A stretch of 64,000 nt of DNA from Phenylobacterium sp. J426 (lineage in GTDB: Bacteria > Pseudomonadota > Alphaproteobacteria > Caulobacterales > Caulobacteraceae): the NCBI RefSeq assembly GCF_024699945.1, contig NZ_JAJOMY010000001.1:2983001-3047000 (forward strand), given 5' to 3'. The position numbers and the translations under genes were made by a program. Positions 18,663 to 27,951 of this stretch are shown one piece after another. The notes beneath the pieces were generated by a model, which saw only the letters and a program-made list of their open reading frames with translations, did not search any database and had not been told where the DNA came from. Each line of letters opens with the position of its first letter. Position 1 is the first letter of the stretch.

Positions 18663-19278
18663 CGGCCAGGGGATTGCTGCGCGAGGCGCCCGGCGGGTCG
18701 TCGCGCTCCACGCGGGGGCTGTTGCTCTCCTGGATGAACTTGGGCAAGCGGGCCGGCCGGCCGATCAGGTCGGCGAGGTCGGCAAGGTCCACGAAGGTGT
18801 CCGCCTGCCGGCGCAGCTCGTCCGACACCATGGGCGGCTGGCTCTTCACCGTGGAGACCACCGTGACCCGGCAGCCCTTGCGCTGCACTGCTTCCACCAG
18901 CGCGCGGAAGTCGCCGTCGCCCGAGAACAGCACCACGTGGTCGACGCTGCCCGACATCTCCAGCATGTCGACGGCGATCTCGACGTCCATGTCGCCCCGC
19001 CAGCGCTTGCGGCCCTGGCTGTCGGTGTACTCCCGCGCCGCCTTCGTCACGAGCCGGTAGCCGTTGTAGTCCAGCCAATCGACCAGCGGCCGGATCGGCG
19101 AGTACTCCTCGTTCTCGACCAGAGCCGTGTAGTAGTAGGCCCGCACCAGCACGCTGCGCTTGCGGAACTCCTCGAGCAGCTTGCGGTAGTCGATGTCGAA
19201 GCCGAGGCTCTTGGCCGCCGAGTACAGGTTGGCCCCGTCGATGAACAGCGCCAGGCGGTCCGTGGGGTAGAAGCTCAT
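18649..19278 (-). CDS. NYN domain protein, LabA/DUF88 family
   Basis: Protein of 209 residues with a PIN-like NYN nuclease fold. Acidic active-site signatures are ALFIDGANLY near the N-terminus, DMDVEIAVDML and VVLFSGDGDFRALVE. LabA-type proteins are predicted metal-dependent RNases. A Ser/Pro-rich C-terminal tail follows. ATG 19278 is chosen because the family starts just before the first motif. Divergent from folK, it overlaps the downstream uracil-DNA glycosylase gene. The cellular target is unknown. Confidence 0.88.
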   Translation of the reverse strand: MSFYPTDRLALFIDGANLYSAAKSLGFDIDYRKLLEEFRKRSVLVRAYYYTALVENEEYSPIRPLVDWLDYNGYRLVTKAAREYTDSQGRKRWRGDMDVEIAVDMLEMSGSVDHVVLFSGDGDFRALVEAVQRKGCRVTVVSTVKSQPPMVSDELRRQADTFVDLADLADLIGRPARLPKFIQESNSPRVERDDPPGASRSNPLADAGA

Positions 19279-19300
19279 CGCTAGGAAAATCCCGACATCT

Positions 19301-19807
19301 GTGGCGTCCGATCCGGACCGGGCGGCGGTCATCGCGCTGGGCAGCAATCTGGCGGGCGGCTTCGGCTCGTCCGAGGCGTTGCTGGAGGCGGTGCTGGCGC
19401 GGTTCCCGACGGTCGGCTTGAAGGTCCTTCAACGGTCGTCCTGGTGGCGCTCCGCCGCCTGGCCCGACCCGACCGGTCCTGAGTACCGCAACGGCGTCGC
19501 GCTTGTCGAGGCGGACCGCCCGCCGGCCGAGATGCTCCGCGCCCTGTTCGATATCGAGGCGCAGTTCGGTCGCATCCGCGGCGAACGCAACGCCGCCCGG
19601 ACGCTGGACCTCGACCTGATCGCCCACGGCCGGACCGTGCTTGAGACACCCCACCTCACCCTGCCGCATCCGCGCGCCCACGAACGACGGTTCGTGATGG
19701 GGCCGCTGGCCGAGGTCGCGCCCGGCTGGACCCATCCGGTGCTGGGACGCAGCGCCGCCGAGCTTGCCGAAACGGCCTCCGTCGGCCTCGATGCGCAGCC
19801 GGCCTGA
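19301..19807 (+). CDS. folK: 2-amino-4-hydroxy-6-hydroxymethyldihydropteridine pyrophosphokinase
   Basis: Folate-synthesis enzyme that transfers pyrophosphate from ATP to the pterin. It is 168 residues, normal for FolK. Motifs are ALGSNLAGGFG at the N-terminus, YRNGVALVEA, RTLDLDLIAHG and LPHPRAHERRFVMGPLAEVAP. The start is GTG 19301. It is divergent from the NYN gene with 22 bases between starts. No folP or folB is adjacent. Confidence 0.95.
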   Translation: MASDPDRAAVIALGSNLAGGFGSSEALLEAVLARFPTVGLKVLQRSSWWRSAAWPDPTGPEYRNGVALVEADRPPAEMLRALFDIEAQFGRIRGERNAARTLDLDLIAHGRTVLETPHLTLPHPRAHERRFVMGPLAEVAPGWTHPVLGRSAAELAETASVGLDAQPA

Positions 19808-19870
19808 ACCATTTTGTCGGCGGCTCGTCGGGCCGCGCGTCCTCGGGGCGCATCAAAGGGAGATCCAACC

Positions 19871-20281
19871 ATGCGCTTCATGCTGATCCGCCACGCCGAC
19901 GAGGCCACCGAGGCTGGCGTCATGCCCAGCCGCGAGCTCGCCCAGGCGATGATCGACTACCACGAGGAGATGGGCCGCCATCTGAAGGTGCTCGGCGGCG
20001 ACGGCCTGCATCCCAGCCGCCGGGGCAAGCGCATCTCGTTCCCGGACGGCAAGCCGCTGATCGTCGACGGGCCCTTCGCCGAAACCAAGGAGCTCATCGC
20101 GGGGTACACCCTGGTCGAGGCCAAGGACTGGGACGAGGTCATGTCGTGGGCCGTGCGCTGGCCCTGCATCCTCGAGGAGGCGAACGTCACCCTCGAGGTC
20201 CGCCAGGTCTACGAACTCGAGGATTTCGGCGACGTCTTCGCGGGCGAGCTCGGCGACAAGGCGCGGCAGGCGATACCTTGA
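19871..20281 (+). CDS. YCII-related (DGPF domain) protein
   Basis: Protein of 136 residues with a YCII-like ferredoxin fold. The N-terminal MRFMLIRHADE and the family tag DGPFAETKE (about residues 63-71) are clear. Related proteins often sit beside ECF sigma factors, but none is present here. ATG 19871 has AGGGAG upstream. Its TTGA stop overlaps the start of the next small membrane-protein gene. Function unknown. Confidence 0.9.
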   Translation: MRFMLIRHADEATEAGVMPSRELAQAMIDYHEEMGRHLKVLGGDGLHPSRRGKRISFPDGKPLIVDGPFAETKELIAGYTLVEAKDWDEVMSWAVRWPCILEEANVTLEVRQVYELEDFGDVFAGELGDKARQAIP

Positions 20282-20607
20282 GCGTGCTGGCGGCGCCGCC
20301 GTGGATCCAGGTCCTGGTCGCCGCCGAGGCGGCTGCCATGGCCTGGCTGACCTGGCGCTTCGCCTGGCGAGGCCTCGCCTGGGGCCTTGCTGCGGCCCTC
20401 GCCTTCTGGTTCGTGCTGGGCCTTTCCGCCTCGTATCTCGTTAGCCGCCTGGAGGGCGGCGGCGCGACGCCGCTCGCCGACATCCTGGCGGGCGCGGTGA
20501 GCGGGACGGGCAGGGCGGCCCTCATCGCCCTGCCGCTCACCGCCGCCGGGGCCGTCCTCGGCGGTCTCCTGCGCCGCGTCCTCCGGCCGGCGAGGCGCGG
20601 AGCCTAG
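20278..20607 (+). CDS. small membrane protein, hypothetical
   Basis: Protein of 109 residues with three hydrophobic stretches (VLVAAEAAAMAWLTWRFAW, GLAAALAFWFVLGLSASYLV and ALIALPLTAAGAVLGGLL) and an arginine-rich C-terminus. The start is TTG 20278 overlapping the YCII stop (TTGA); GTG 20284 is the alternative. The family is not recognised. It is probably co-transcribed with the YCII gene. Confidence 0.6.
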   Translation: MSVLAAPPWIQVLVAAEAAAMAWLTWRFAWRGLAWGLAAALAFWFVLGLSASYLVSRLEGGGATPLADILAGAVSGTGRAALIALPLTAAGAVLGGLLRRVLRPARRGA

Positions 20608-20638
20608 GCGCTGCGGCCGACCGCCCCGCCATGCGGCG

Positions 20639-20667
20639 TTGCACAATGGCGGCCGAACCTCTATTTT
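20639..20667 (+). promoter_or_regulatory. candidate sigma-70-type promoter of rpoZ
   Basis: TTGCAC (20639-20644) and TATTTT (20662-20667) separated by 17 bases, ending 30 bases before the rpoZ ATG. It is one of few AT-richer patches in the region. Prediction only. Confidence 0.45.
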
Positions 20668-20697
20668 CGCCGGTTCTATCCCCGCTCTGAGGACTCC

Positions 20698-21057
20698 ATG
20701 GCCCGCGTCACCGTCGAAGACTGCATCGAAAAGGTCCCGAACCGCTTCTCGCTGGTTCTGCTGTCCGCGCATCGCGCGCGCGCCATCTCGGCCGGCTCGC
20801 AGATCATGGTCGACCGCGACAACGACAAGAACCCGGTCGTGGCCCTGCGCGAGATCGCCGACGACGTGGTCGACGCCGAGGAGCTGAAGGAGACGCTCAT
20901 CGGCACGCTGCAGCGCGTCGACGAGCGGTCGGAAGCCGAGGAAGAAGCCGAAACGCTCGCCCTGCTGGCCGATCCCACCCACATGCAGATGTCCGAACTC
21001 GAGCTGGTTCGCGCCCTGCAGAGCGACCGCGACGGCGGCCAGGAGGAGCGGTACTGA
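20698..21057 (+). CDS. rpoZ: DNA-directed RNA polymerase subunit omega
   Basis: Small RNA polymerase subunit that helps beta-prime assembly and, in many proteobacteria, forms ppGpp site 1. It has 119 residues with the family core [28 protein letters not shown] and [11 protein letters not shown]; an acidic C-terminal tail follows. It lies directly upstream of spoT, the usual arrangement, which links the ppGpp target to its maker. Confidence 0.96.
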   Translation: MARVTVEDCIEKVPNRFSLVLLSAHRARAISAGSQIMVDRDNDKNPVVALREIADDVVDAEELKETLIGTLQRVDERSEAEEEAETLALLADPTHMQMSELELVRALQSDRDGGQEERY

Positions 21058-21212
21058 GCCCGGAAGGCGCAGAACCACTCATCCAAGAGGCGGCGACCGA
21101 ACCCGCCGCCCTCCCGGAAGCTCGCCCGTCCAAGACGGCGACCGACGCTCCCGCTCCCAACGCCAATCCGGCGCCGATTTCAGCTCCGACGGCCGTTCCC
21201 AAGCGGCCGCGG

Positions 21213-23381
21213 ATGCTGCGTCAGTTCGAACTGATCGAGAAGGTCAGGTCCTACGACCCCAGCGCCGACGAGGCGCTGCTGAACCGCGCTTATGTCTACG
21301 CGATGCGCCAGCACGGCTCGCAGAAGCGGGCCTCCGGCGACCCCTATTTCGCCCACCCGATCGAGGTGGCGGGCATCCTCACCGACTACCGGCTGGACAC
21401 CGAAACCATCGTCACGGCCCTGCTGCACGACGTCATCGAGGATACCGACGCGACCCGTGAGGAGATCGACAAGCTGTTCGGCGCCGAGGTGGCCGAGCTG
21501 GTCGAGGGGGTCACCAAGCTCTCCAAGCTAGAGCTGTCCTCCGAACACCTCCGCCAGGCCGAGAACCTGCGGAAGTTCATCCTGGCGATCTCCAAGGACG
21601 TGCGCGTCCTGCTCGTGAAGCTGGCCGACCGGCTTCACAACATGCGAACGCTGCACTTCATCAAGACGCCGGCCAAGCGCGAGCGTATCGCCCGCGAGAC
21701 GCTCGACATCTACGCGCCGCTGGCGCGCTCCATCGGCGTGCACCGCATCTGCGCCGAGCTGGAGGAACTGGCCTTCGCCCACCTCAACCCGGTGGCCCGC
21801 GACGCGATCATCCGCCGCCTGGAGGTGCTGCGCCACGAGCAGGGCGGGGCGGTCGCCCTGGTCAGCCAGGAGATCACCAGCCGCCTCGACACCGCGGGCA
21901 TCCCCAGCCGCGTGTTCGGCCGCGAGAAGCACCCATTCTCGATCTGGCGGAAGCTGCAGCGCAAGTCGATCGGCTTCTCGCAGCTGTCCGACATCTACGC
22001 CTTCCGGGTGATCGTCGACAGCGAGGACGACTGCTACCGCGCACTCGGCGTCATCCACCGCGCCTGGCCCAGCGTGCCGGAACGGTTCAAGGACTTCATC
22101 TCGACCCCCAAGCGCAACAACTACCGCTCGCTGCACACCACGGTGGTCGGCCCGCGCGGCATGCGGATCGAGATGCAGATCCGCACCGAGGCCATGGACC
22201 TGGTGGCCGAAGAGGGCGTGGCCGCCCACTGGCGCTACAAGAACGAGAGCTACGGCTTCGACCCCGAGGCCCAGAGGGCCGCCGGCGGGCGCGACCCGCT
22301 GGTCAACCTGCGCCACCTCGTCCAGGTGCTGGAGCACGGCGGCGACGCCGAGGAACTGGTCGAGCACGCCAAGCTCGAGATGTACCTCGACCAGGTGTTC
22401 GTCTTCACGCCCAAGGGCCGCCTCGTCAGCCTGCCGCGTGGCGCGATGCCGCTGGACTTCGCCTACGCCCTGCACACCGACATCGGCGACACCACCATAG
22501 GCGTGAAGATCAACGGCGAGCTGAAGCCGCTGCGCACCACCCTCTCGAACGGTGACGTCGTGGAGGTGATCCGCGGCGGAAAGCCGGTGGTGCCGCCGGA
22601 CTGGCGCTCGCTCACCGTCACCGGCCGCGCCCGCTCCGCCATCCGCCGCCACATCCGCCAGACCGAGCGCGAGGAGTTCGTGCGCCTCGGCCGCGCCACG
22701 GTGGACCAGGCCTTCGAGGCGGCCGGAAGGAGCCGCAAGGACGTGTCGCTGCGGCCGGCCATGGACCGCTTCGCCGTGGCCAGCGAGGACGACCTGTTCG
22801 ACGCCGTCGGGCGCGGGCGGGCCCCGCCGAACCAGGTGCTGGAGGCCGTCTTCCCCGGCATGAAGGCCGCCGAGCGCGAGGCGGCCGCGGCCCGGCGCCA
22901 CATCGAGGACGGGAAGTCCGCGCGGCTCTACGTGCGCGGGGGCGGCCTGACCCCGGGCGTCTCGATCCACTTCGGCGAGTGCTGCTCTCCGGTGCCGGGC
23001 GACCGTATCGTCGGCATTCTCGAGAGCGACGGCCGGGGCCTCACCGTCCACACCATCGATTGCGAGCGTCTCGAGGCCTTCGAGGACCGCGAGGAGCTCT
23101 GGCGCGACCTGCAATGGACGCCCGAGGCGGAGCGCAACGCGACGGCGCGCGCGCGCATCACCGCCACGATCCGCAACGCCCCGGGCGTTCTCGGGCAGGT
23201 CTGCGGCATCATCGGCGAGGCGGGCGGCAACATCGTCAACCTGCGCATGCACCACCGGCAGCAGGACTTCTTCGACGTGGACGTGGACGTCGACGTCAAC
23301 GACGCCAAGCACCTGACCCACATCACCGCGGCGCTCCGGGCGAGCCCCAGCGTCGAGACGGTCGAGCGGACCAAGAGCTAG
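21213..23381 (+). CDS. spoT: bifunctional (p)ppGpp synthetase/hydrolase
   Basis: Long RelA/SpoT homologue of 722 residues that makes and degrades (p)ppGpp in the stringent response. Domains in order: HD hydrolase with the LLHDVIED pair near residues 72-73 and KLADRLHNMRTL; synthetase with GREKHPFSIWRKL; TGS (DQVFVFTPKGRLVSLPRGA); zinc-finger-type region with HFGECCSPVPGD; C-terminal ACT (ITATIRNAPGVLGQV). The RFKD motif at 291-294 is the variant found in bifunctional enzymes, unlike the ExDD of monofunctional RelA. ATG 21213 begins the family-typical MLRQFELIEKV. The 155-base gap from rpoZ is open in the same frame. Confidence 0.95.
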   Translation: MLRQFELIEKVRSYDPSADEALLNRAYVYAMRQHGSQKRASGDPYFAHPIEVAGILTDYRLDTETIVTALLHDVIEDTDATREEIDKLFGAEVAELVEGVTKLSKLELSSEHLRQAENLRKFILAISKDVRVLLVKLADRLHNMRTLHFIKTPAKRERIARETLDIYAPLARSIGVHRICAELEELAFAHLNPVARDAIIRRLEVLRHEQGGAVALVSQEITSRLDTAGIPSRVFGREKHPFSIWRKLQRKSIGFSQLSDIYAFRVIVDSEDDCYRALGVIHRAWPSVPERFKDFISTPKRNNYRSLHTTVVGPRGMRIEMQIRTEAMDLVAEEGVAAHWRYKNESYGFDPEAQRAAGGRDPLVNLRHLVQVLEHGGDAEELVEHAKLEMYLDQVFVFTPKGRLVSLPRGAMPLDFAYALHTDIGDTTIGVKINGELKPLRTTLSNGDVVEVIRGGKPVVPPDWRSLTVTGRARSAIRRHIRQTEREEFVRLGRATVDQAFEAAGRSRKDVSLRPAMDRFAVASEDDLFDAVGRGRAPPNQVLEAVFPGMKAAEREAAAARRHIEDGKSARLYVRGGGLTPGVSIHFGECCSPVPGDRIVGILESDGRGLTVHTIDCERLEAFEDREELWRDLQWTPEAERNATARARITATIRNAPGVLGQVCGIIGEAGGNIVNLRMHHRQQDFFDVDVDVDVNDAKHLTHITAALRASPSVETVERTKS

Positions 23382-23388
23382 AGTCCGC

Positions 23389-25118
23389 GTGAAGGGGCCG
23401 TCGTTCCCGTCGCCGCCGGCGCCCTTGCCGGGCCTTGGCGCGCCGAAAGCGGCCGCGTCCGCGGTCGATCCGTTCGAGATGGCCGCCGGCCTGATGCAGC
23501 AGGGCCGCCTGGCCGAGGCCGAGCGCCTGTTCCGGGCCCTCCTCGCCCAGGAGCCGCAGCACGCCGAGGCGCTGCATGCCCTGGGCCTCATCGCCCACCG
23601 CGCCGGCCGGTCGGCCGAAGGGCTCGACCTGCTGAACAAGGCGCTGAAGGCTGCGCCGAAGTCGCCGATCATCCTCGCCAACCGCGGCCTGGTGCTGGCC
23701 GCGCTCGAGCGGTTCAAGGAGGCCCTGGCCGACTACGACCGCGCCATCGCCCTCAACCCGATGTTCGCGGAGGCCGTGTTCAACAAGGCCAACGCGCTCC
23801 TCCGTATGGGGGCCTGCCGCCGGCGCTGCAGGCCTACGAAAAGGCGCTGGCGCTCAATCCGCAGAACGCCATCTGGCACGCCGCCCGCGCAGAACTGCTG
23901 CGCCGCATGGCGCGGGAGGACGAGGCGATCCTGGGCTTCCGCGAGGCGGTGCGGCTGCAGCCGGGCCTCGGTGCGGCCCAGGCCCAGCTCGGCGACCTGC
24001 TGCTGGGTGCGGGCGAGGCCGAGGCGGCGCTCGAGGCCCTTGCGAGGGGCGCCGAGGCCGCTCCGAACGATGCCGGCGTCTTCTTCAACCTCGGCAACGC
24101 CCAGCGCCGCCTCGGGCGGACGGACGACGCTGTCGAGAGCTACGGCCGCGCCGTCGGCATCGATCCCGACTTCGCCATGGCGCACCAGAACCGCGCCGTC
24201 TGCCGTATGCTGCTGGGTGACTGGACCGGTGGATTCGAGGAATACGCCTGGCGCCACCGTTGTCCGGGGCCGGAGCTGCGCGCCTATCCGCAGCCGGCTT
24301 TCGACGGGACGCAGGACCTCCCGGGCCGGACGCTCTTCATCTACCCCGAACTGTTCCTCGGCGACCTGATCCAGTTCGGCCGCTACGCCCGGCTCGCCGA
24401 GGACCACGGCGCGCGGGTGATCCTCGCCGCGCCCACGACGCTCCACGGCCTGCTGTCGAGCCTCAGCCCCACGATCGAGCTGATCGGCAACGACGAGGCG
24501 CCCCCGGCTTTCGACCTGCACTGCCCGCTGATGGACCTGCCCAGGGTCTTCGGCGCCACGCCCGACGACGTGAAGGTGGCCGAACCCTATCTCCGCGCCC
24601 CGCCGGAGCGCGTCGCCGCCTGGCGCGACCGGATCGGCGAGGCCGGCTTCCGCATCGGCGTCTGCTGGCAGGGCAGCACCCGGGCCGGCGCCGACCTGAT
24701 GGGCCGCTCATTCCGCCTCGCCGATCTCGCCCCGATCGCCGACCTGCCGAGCGTCCGCCTGATCAGCCTGCAGAAGCGCGACGGCCTGGACCAGTTGGCG
24801 GACCTGCCGCACGGCATGAGGGTCGAGACGCTGGGGGCCGGCTTCGACGAAGGCCCGCACGCCTTCCTCGACACCGCCGCCGTGGCCCAGGTCTGCGACA
24901 TGGTGATCAGCGCCGACACCGCGCCGGCCCATGTGGCGGGCGCGGTCGGGGCCCGCACCTGGCTCGCGCTGCCGGCCACGCCGGACTGGCGCTGGCTGCT
25001 CGCCCGCGACGACACGCCCTGGTATCCCGCCATGCGGCTGTTCCGGCAGGCGGAGCGCGGCCACTGGGCTCCGGTCTTCGCCGCCATGGCCGAACAACTT
25101 TCGAAGGAGCTGTCCTGA
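23389..25118 (+). CDS. TPR protein with C-terminal glycosyltransferase-9-like domain (frameshifted)
   Basis: Protein of about 576 residues. Tetratricopeptide repeats fill the N-terminal half (AERLFRALLAQEPQHAEALH, ALADYDRAIALNPMFAEAVF and later repeats). The C-terminal half resembles the heptosyltransferase-like domain of glycosyltransferase family 9, ending in ISADTAPAHVAGAVGARTWLALP. One base is missing at the G run 23808-23812, between repeats; restoring it joins RMG to the next repeat (LPPALQAYEKALALNPQN). The start is GTG 23389. Its stop overlaps the DUF6165 gene. It may add sugar to a protein or surface polymer; the donor is unknown. Confidence 0.8.
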
Positions 25119-25510
25119 TGCCCGACGCGCCGGTCTCCTGGGGCGAGCTGATCGACAAGATCACCATCCTGGAAATCAAGGCGGAACGGCTCACCGCCCC
25201 GGCCGCGCTCGCCAACGTCCGGCGCGAGCTGGACGCCCTTCGCGCCGTCGAAGCGCAGCTGGCGCCCGATCCCGAACTCGCCCGCCTCAAGGCTAAGCTC
25301 GTCGAAGTGAATGGCGCGCTGTGGGACATCGAGGACGACATCCGCGAGAAGGAGGCGGCGAAGGATTTCGGCCCGCGCTTCATCGAGCTGGCGCGATCCG
25401 TCTACATCACCAACGACCGCCGCGCGGCGCTGAAGCGCGAGATCAACCGGGTCACCGCGTCCGACCTGGTCGAGGAGAAGAGCTACGCCGACTGGCAGGC
25501 CAAGCCCTAG
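25118..25510 (+). CDS. DUF6165 family protein
   Basis: Protein of 130 residues, soluble and strongly charged, rich in helix-forming Glu/Lys/Arg with probable coiled coil (ANVRRELDALRAVEAQLAPD). The N-terminal SWGELIDKITILEIKAERL is the recognisable family signature. ATG 25118 overlaps the stop of the TPR protein gene, so the two are translationally coupled. DUF6165 genes are generally found beside glycosyltransferase-like genes, as here on both sides. Molecular role unknown. Confidence 0.8.
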   Translation: MPDAPVSWGELIDKITILEIKAERLTAPAALANVRRELDALRAVEAQLAPDPELARLKAKLVEVNGALWDIEDDIREKEAAKDFGPRFIELARSVYITNDRRAALKREINRVTASDLVEEKSYADWQAKP

Positions 25511-26429
25511 CCAAGGCGGCGCGCCACCATTTCCAGCGCCTGCCGCCAATCGCCCGGGCGGCCCTGCCGGTACAGGCGGGCGCCGGGATACCAGAGGCTC
25601 CGGGCGCCTTCGCCCCACCGCCAGTCGACCCCGTGCGCCGGCAGCAGGATATGGACCGGCTTGCCCATGGCCCCGGCGAGGTGGGCCACCGAGGTGTCCA
25701 CCGTCACCACCGCGTCCAGGCCAGCGATGATGTCGGCGGTGTCCTGCATGTCCCTCGCGCCCGTCTGGGCGGGATCCAGGCTCACTGTCGGGAAGGGGAT
25801 CACGACGTCATCGCCTAGCGATCGGTGGCTGTCGTTAGGATGGGTGGGATTGCCGCGGCGGACCAGCCCGATCCCGCCCGTGGCGCTAGCAGGCGGGGTT
25901 CCGCGGAGATAGGGCTCGCCGGGGATCTTGAACTGGCCCAGCCGCAAGGGCAGGTCCGCGAGCATCACGAAGAGGTCCGGCTCCGGGAACTCCATCCTGC
26001 CCTGAGCCGCGACGAGACGAACACCCAGAGGCTCGAACAGCCGCGCCAGCGGCGGCAGGCAGACCAGCGTCACGTCCGCGCCGCGGGCTGCGAGCTGCGG
26101 CGCATAGCGGGCGAACATGATCTGGTCGCCCAGGCCTGCTCGGGCCAGATCACGATGTGGCGGCCCGCGATGTCCTCGCCCTGCCATTCGGGCACGCCGA
26201 GCGAGCAGCGCGCAATGCCGAGGCCCGGGACGCTCCAGCGATGAGCGTAGAGCGGCAGCCCCTCGCGCAGCTTGCCCTGCGCCATCAACGCCAGCGCCAA
26301 GGCATGCCGTCGTGCGGCGTCGCGCTGAGCCATGGCCGCGGCCTTGCGAAGGTGCGGCTCGGCCCGTGCCCACTCGCCCCGAAGCGCGTGGTAGCCGCCC
26401 CGGGCCTGCGGATCGGCGGGCCCGGTCAC
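25507..26429 (-). CDS. second TPR/glycosyltransferase-9-like protein (frameshifted)
   Basis: Protein of about 307 residues with a short TPR-like N-terminus (GEWARAEPHLRKAAAMAQ) and a heptosyltransferase-like C-terminal domain. The phrases VTVDTSVAHLAGAMGKPVHILLP and DWRWGEGARSLWYPGARLYRQ parallel those of the TPR gene at 23389-25118, so the two are paralogues facing each other across the DUF6165 gene. A base is missing near 26135: the expected EQGLGDQIMFAR is split. The GTG start 26429 overlaps the upstream hydrolase stop as GTGA. Confidence 0.78.
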
Positions 26430-27355
26430 GGCCGACCGCCGGCGACCGCAAGCACATGCTCCACCCCGCGCACCACGGCGTCGCCGTGGGTGCGGCCCAG
26501 GATGCTGGTGTGCGTCGCCGCCGCGACGTTCTCGAAATAGCCGTGGGCGGACGCTTTGGCCGGGCCCATGCGCGGGCTGTCGGGCGCCCGGTCGCCGGCC
26601 AGGATCACGGCCACGGGCATCTCGCGGGGCAGGGGACCCGCCGCGATCGCCTGCCGCGCCGCCCGCTCCCACTGCAGGCCCTCGGCCGCCGCGCCGCGCG
26701 CATGCCGGCCGGAGACCCAGATACGCCGCTTCTCGGTCACCCGGTCCTGCGGCAGGCCGATCCGCTCGGCCCAGTAGTAAAGCGGCTTGGTCAGCCCGAT
26801 CGAACCGGCCACGGCGCCGGTACGCGCCACCGCCTTGAATACGCCCAGGAACTTCCGCGTCCGCGGATCGTCGATGGCTTCCGGCGTCGTCGCGTCCACC
26901 AGCACGACGCCCAGCGTCCTGTCGGGGTGGGCGGTGGCGAACCGGCGCACGTGAAGCCCGGCCATGGAGTGTCCGACGAGGACGTAAGGGCCTTCGTCGC
27001 CCTTCGCCTTGATCAGCGCCTCGAGGTCGGCCAGCGCCGCGTCGCCGTCGCGCGGCGCGGGGCCCGCATCCGAGTAGCCCAGGCCGGCCCGGTCGTAGGC
27101 GCAGCTGCGCAGCCCCTTCGCGGCCAGTTTCTGCTGGAGGGCCGCGAAGTCGGTGGCGGCTCCGAACGCGCCGTGCTCGAGCCAGATGCTGGAGCGGGCG
27201 TCCGCCGCGCCTTCGCAGACGACCCGCAGCTTCCGACCCCCGACGTCGACGAACTCGCCGCGCGGCTTCGCGTGCGCCGCCGTCGCCACGACCACCAGAC
27301 CCGCCGCGATCCACGCGCCCACGACGAGGACCACGCCCACCAGGAACTTCACCAT
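26426..27355 (-). CDS. membrane-anchored alpha/beta hydrolase
   Basis: Protein of 309 residues with one N-terminal membrane anchor or signal (VVLVVGAWIAAGLVVVATAA). The nucleophile elbow is GHSMAG with Ser130; the preceding strands SIWLEHGAFG and SCAYDRAGLGYSD fit the fold. ATG 27355 gives an anchor at the very N-terminus; an upstream in-frame start at 27391 is less likely. It is coupled by a GTGA overlap to the TPR/glycosyltransferase-like gene downstream. Substrate unknown. Confidence 0.85.
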   Translation of the reverse strand: MVKFLVGVVLVVGAWIAAGLVVVATAAHAKPRGEFVDVGGRKLRVVCEGAADARSSIWLEHGAFGAATDFAALQQKLAAKGLRSCAYDRAGLGYSDAGPAPRDGDAALADLEALIKAKGDEGPYVLVGHSMAGLHVRRFATAHPDRTLGVVLVDATTPEAIDDPRTRKFLGVFKAVARTGAVAGSIGLTKPLYYWAERIGLPQDRVTEKRRIWVSGRHARGAAAEGLQWERAARQAIAAGPLPREMPVAVILAGDRAPDSPRMGPAKASAHGYFENVAAATHTSILGRTHGDAVVRGVEHVLAVAGGRP

Positions 27356-27409
27356 GCGGGCAAGGTAGGGGGTGGGTAGGGCCTGCCGCAATGGGCCTGG
27401 TCCGGCCGA

Positions 27410-27826
27410 CTACAGCTCGGGGAGCTTGGACGGCGTGTCGGTGAAGAAGATCTGTCCGACCGTCCACTCCTTGGGCGTGCGGTAGAGATGCATGTTGAAG
27501 AAGAGCGGCCCGCGCTCGGCGCGGACGAGATAATTTCGGCGAAGGTAGTTGGAGCCCCACTTCTCCTCGCCGACGAGCTCCCAGTCGATCACCTTCCCGT
27601 ACAGCTGCAGGGCGTTTGAGGTCTGGCTCGCCAGCAGCTGGAGTTCAGTCTTCTTCTGCTCCATCAGTGTTCCGCGCCCGACGTTCGCGTACGCCGCGTT
27701 GGTATCGCCCCGCTGGATGTCCTTGAACAGCCGCTCGACGACCTGATCAGCCGAGTCCGGCTCCGCCGTCATCGCGACCGCCGGCGTGAAGAGCAGCGCA
27801 AGCGCCACCAGTAAGAACCTGAACAT
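27410..27826 (-). CDS. secreted hypothetical protein
   Basis: Protein of 138 residues with a clear signal peptide ([18 protein letters not shown]). The mature part contains [20 protein letters not shown] and [20 protein letters not shown], a small alpha+beta pattern like DUF4019/SnoaL-like secreted domains, but no firm family is assigned. The start 27826 is set by the signal peptide. It is divergent from pyrE. Codon use here is slightly less GC-biased than in neighbours. Confidence 0.75.
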   Translation of the reverse strand: MFRFLLVALALLFTPAVAMTAEPDSADQVVERLFKDIQRGDTNAAYANVGRGTLMEQKKTELQLLASQTSNALQLYGKVIDWELVGEEKWGSNYLRRNYLVRAERGPLFFNMHLYRTPKEWTVGQIFFTDTPSKLPEL

Positions 27827-27951
27827 CTGAATCCCCCGACTGCCTAAGGACGCCAGGGTTGGGTATCCCGCAGGCCAAGGCAAGCAGGGCATGCCACGCC
27901 GCAACGGCTGGCATCTTCCGAACCCTGCGAAACGCGACTATCTCGGGCGCC

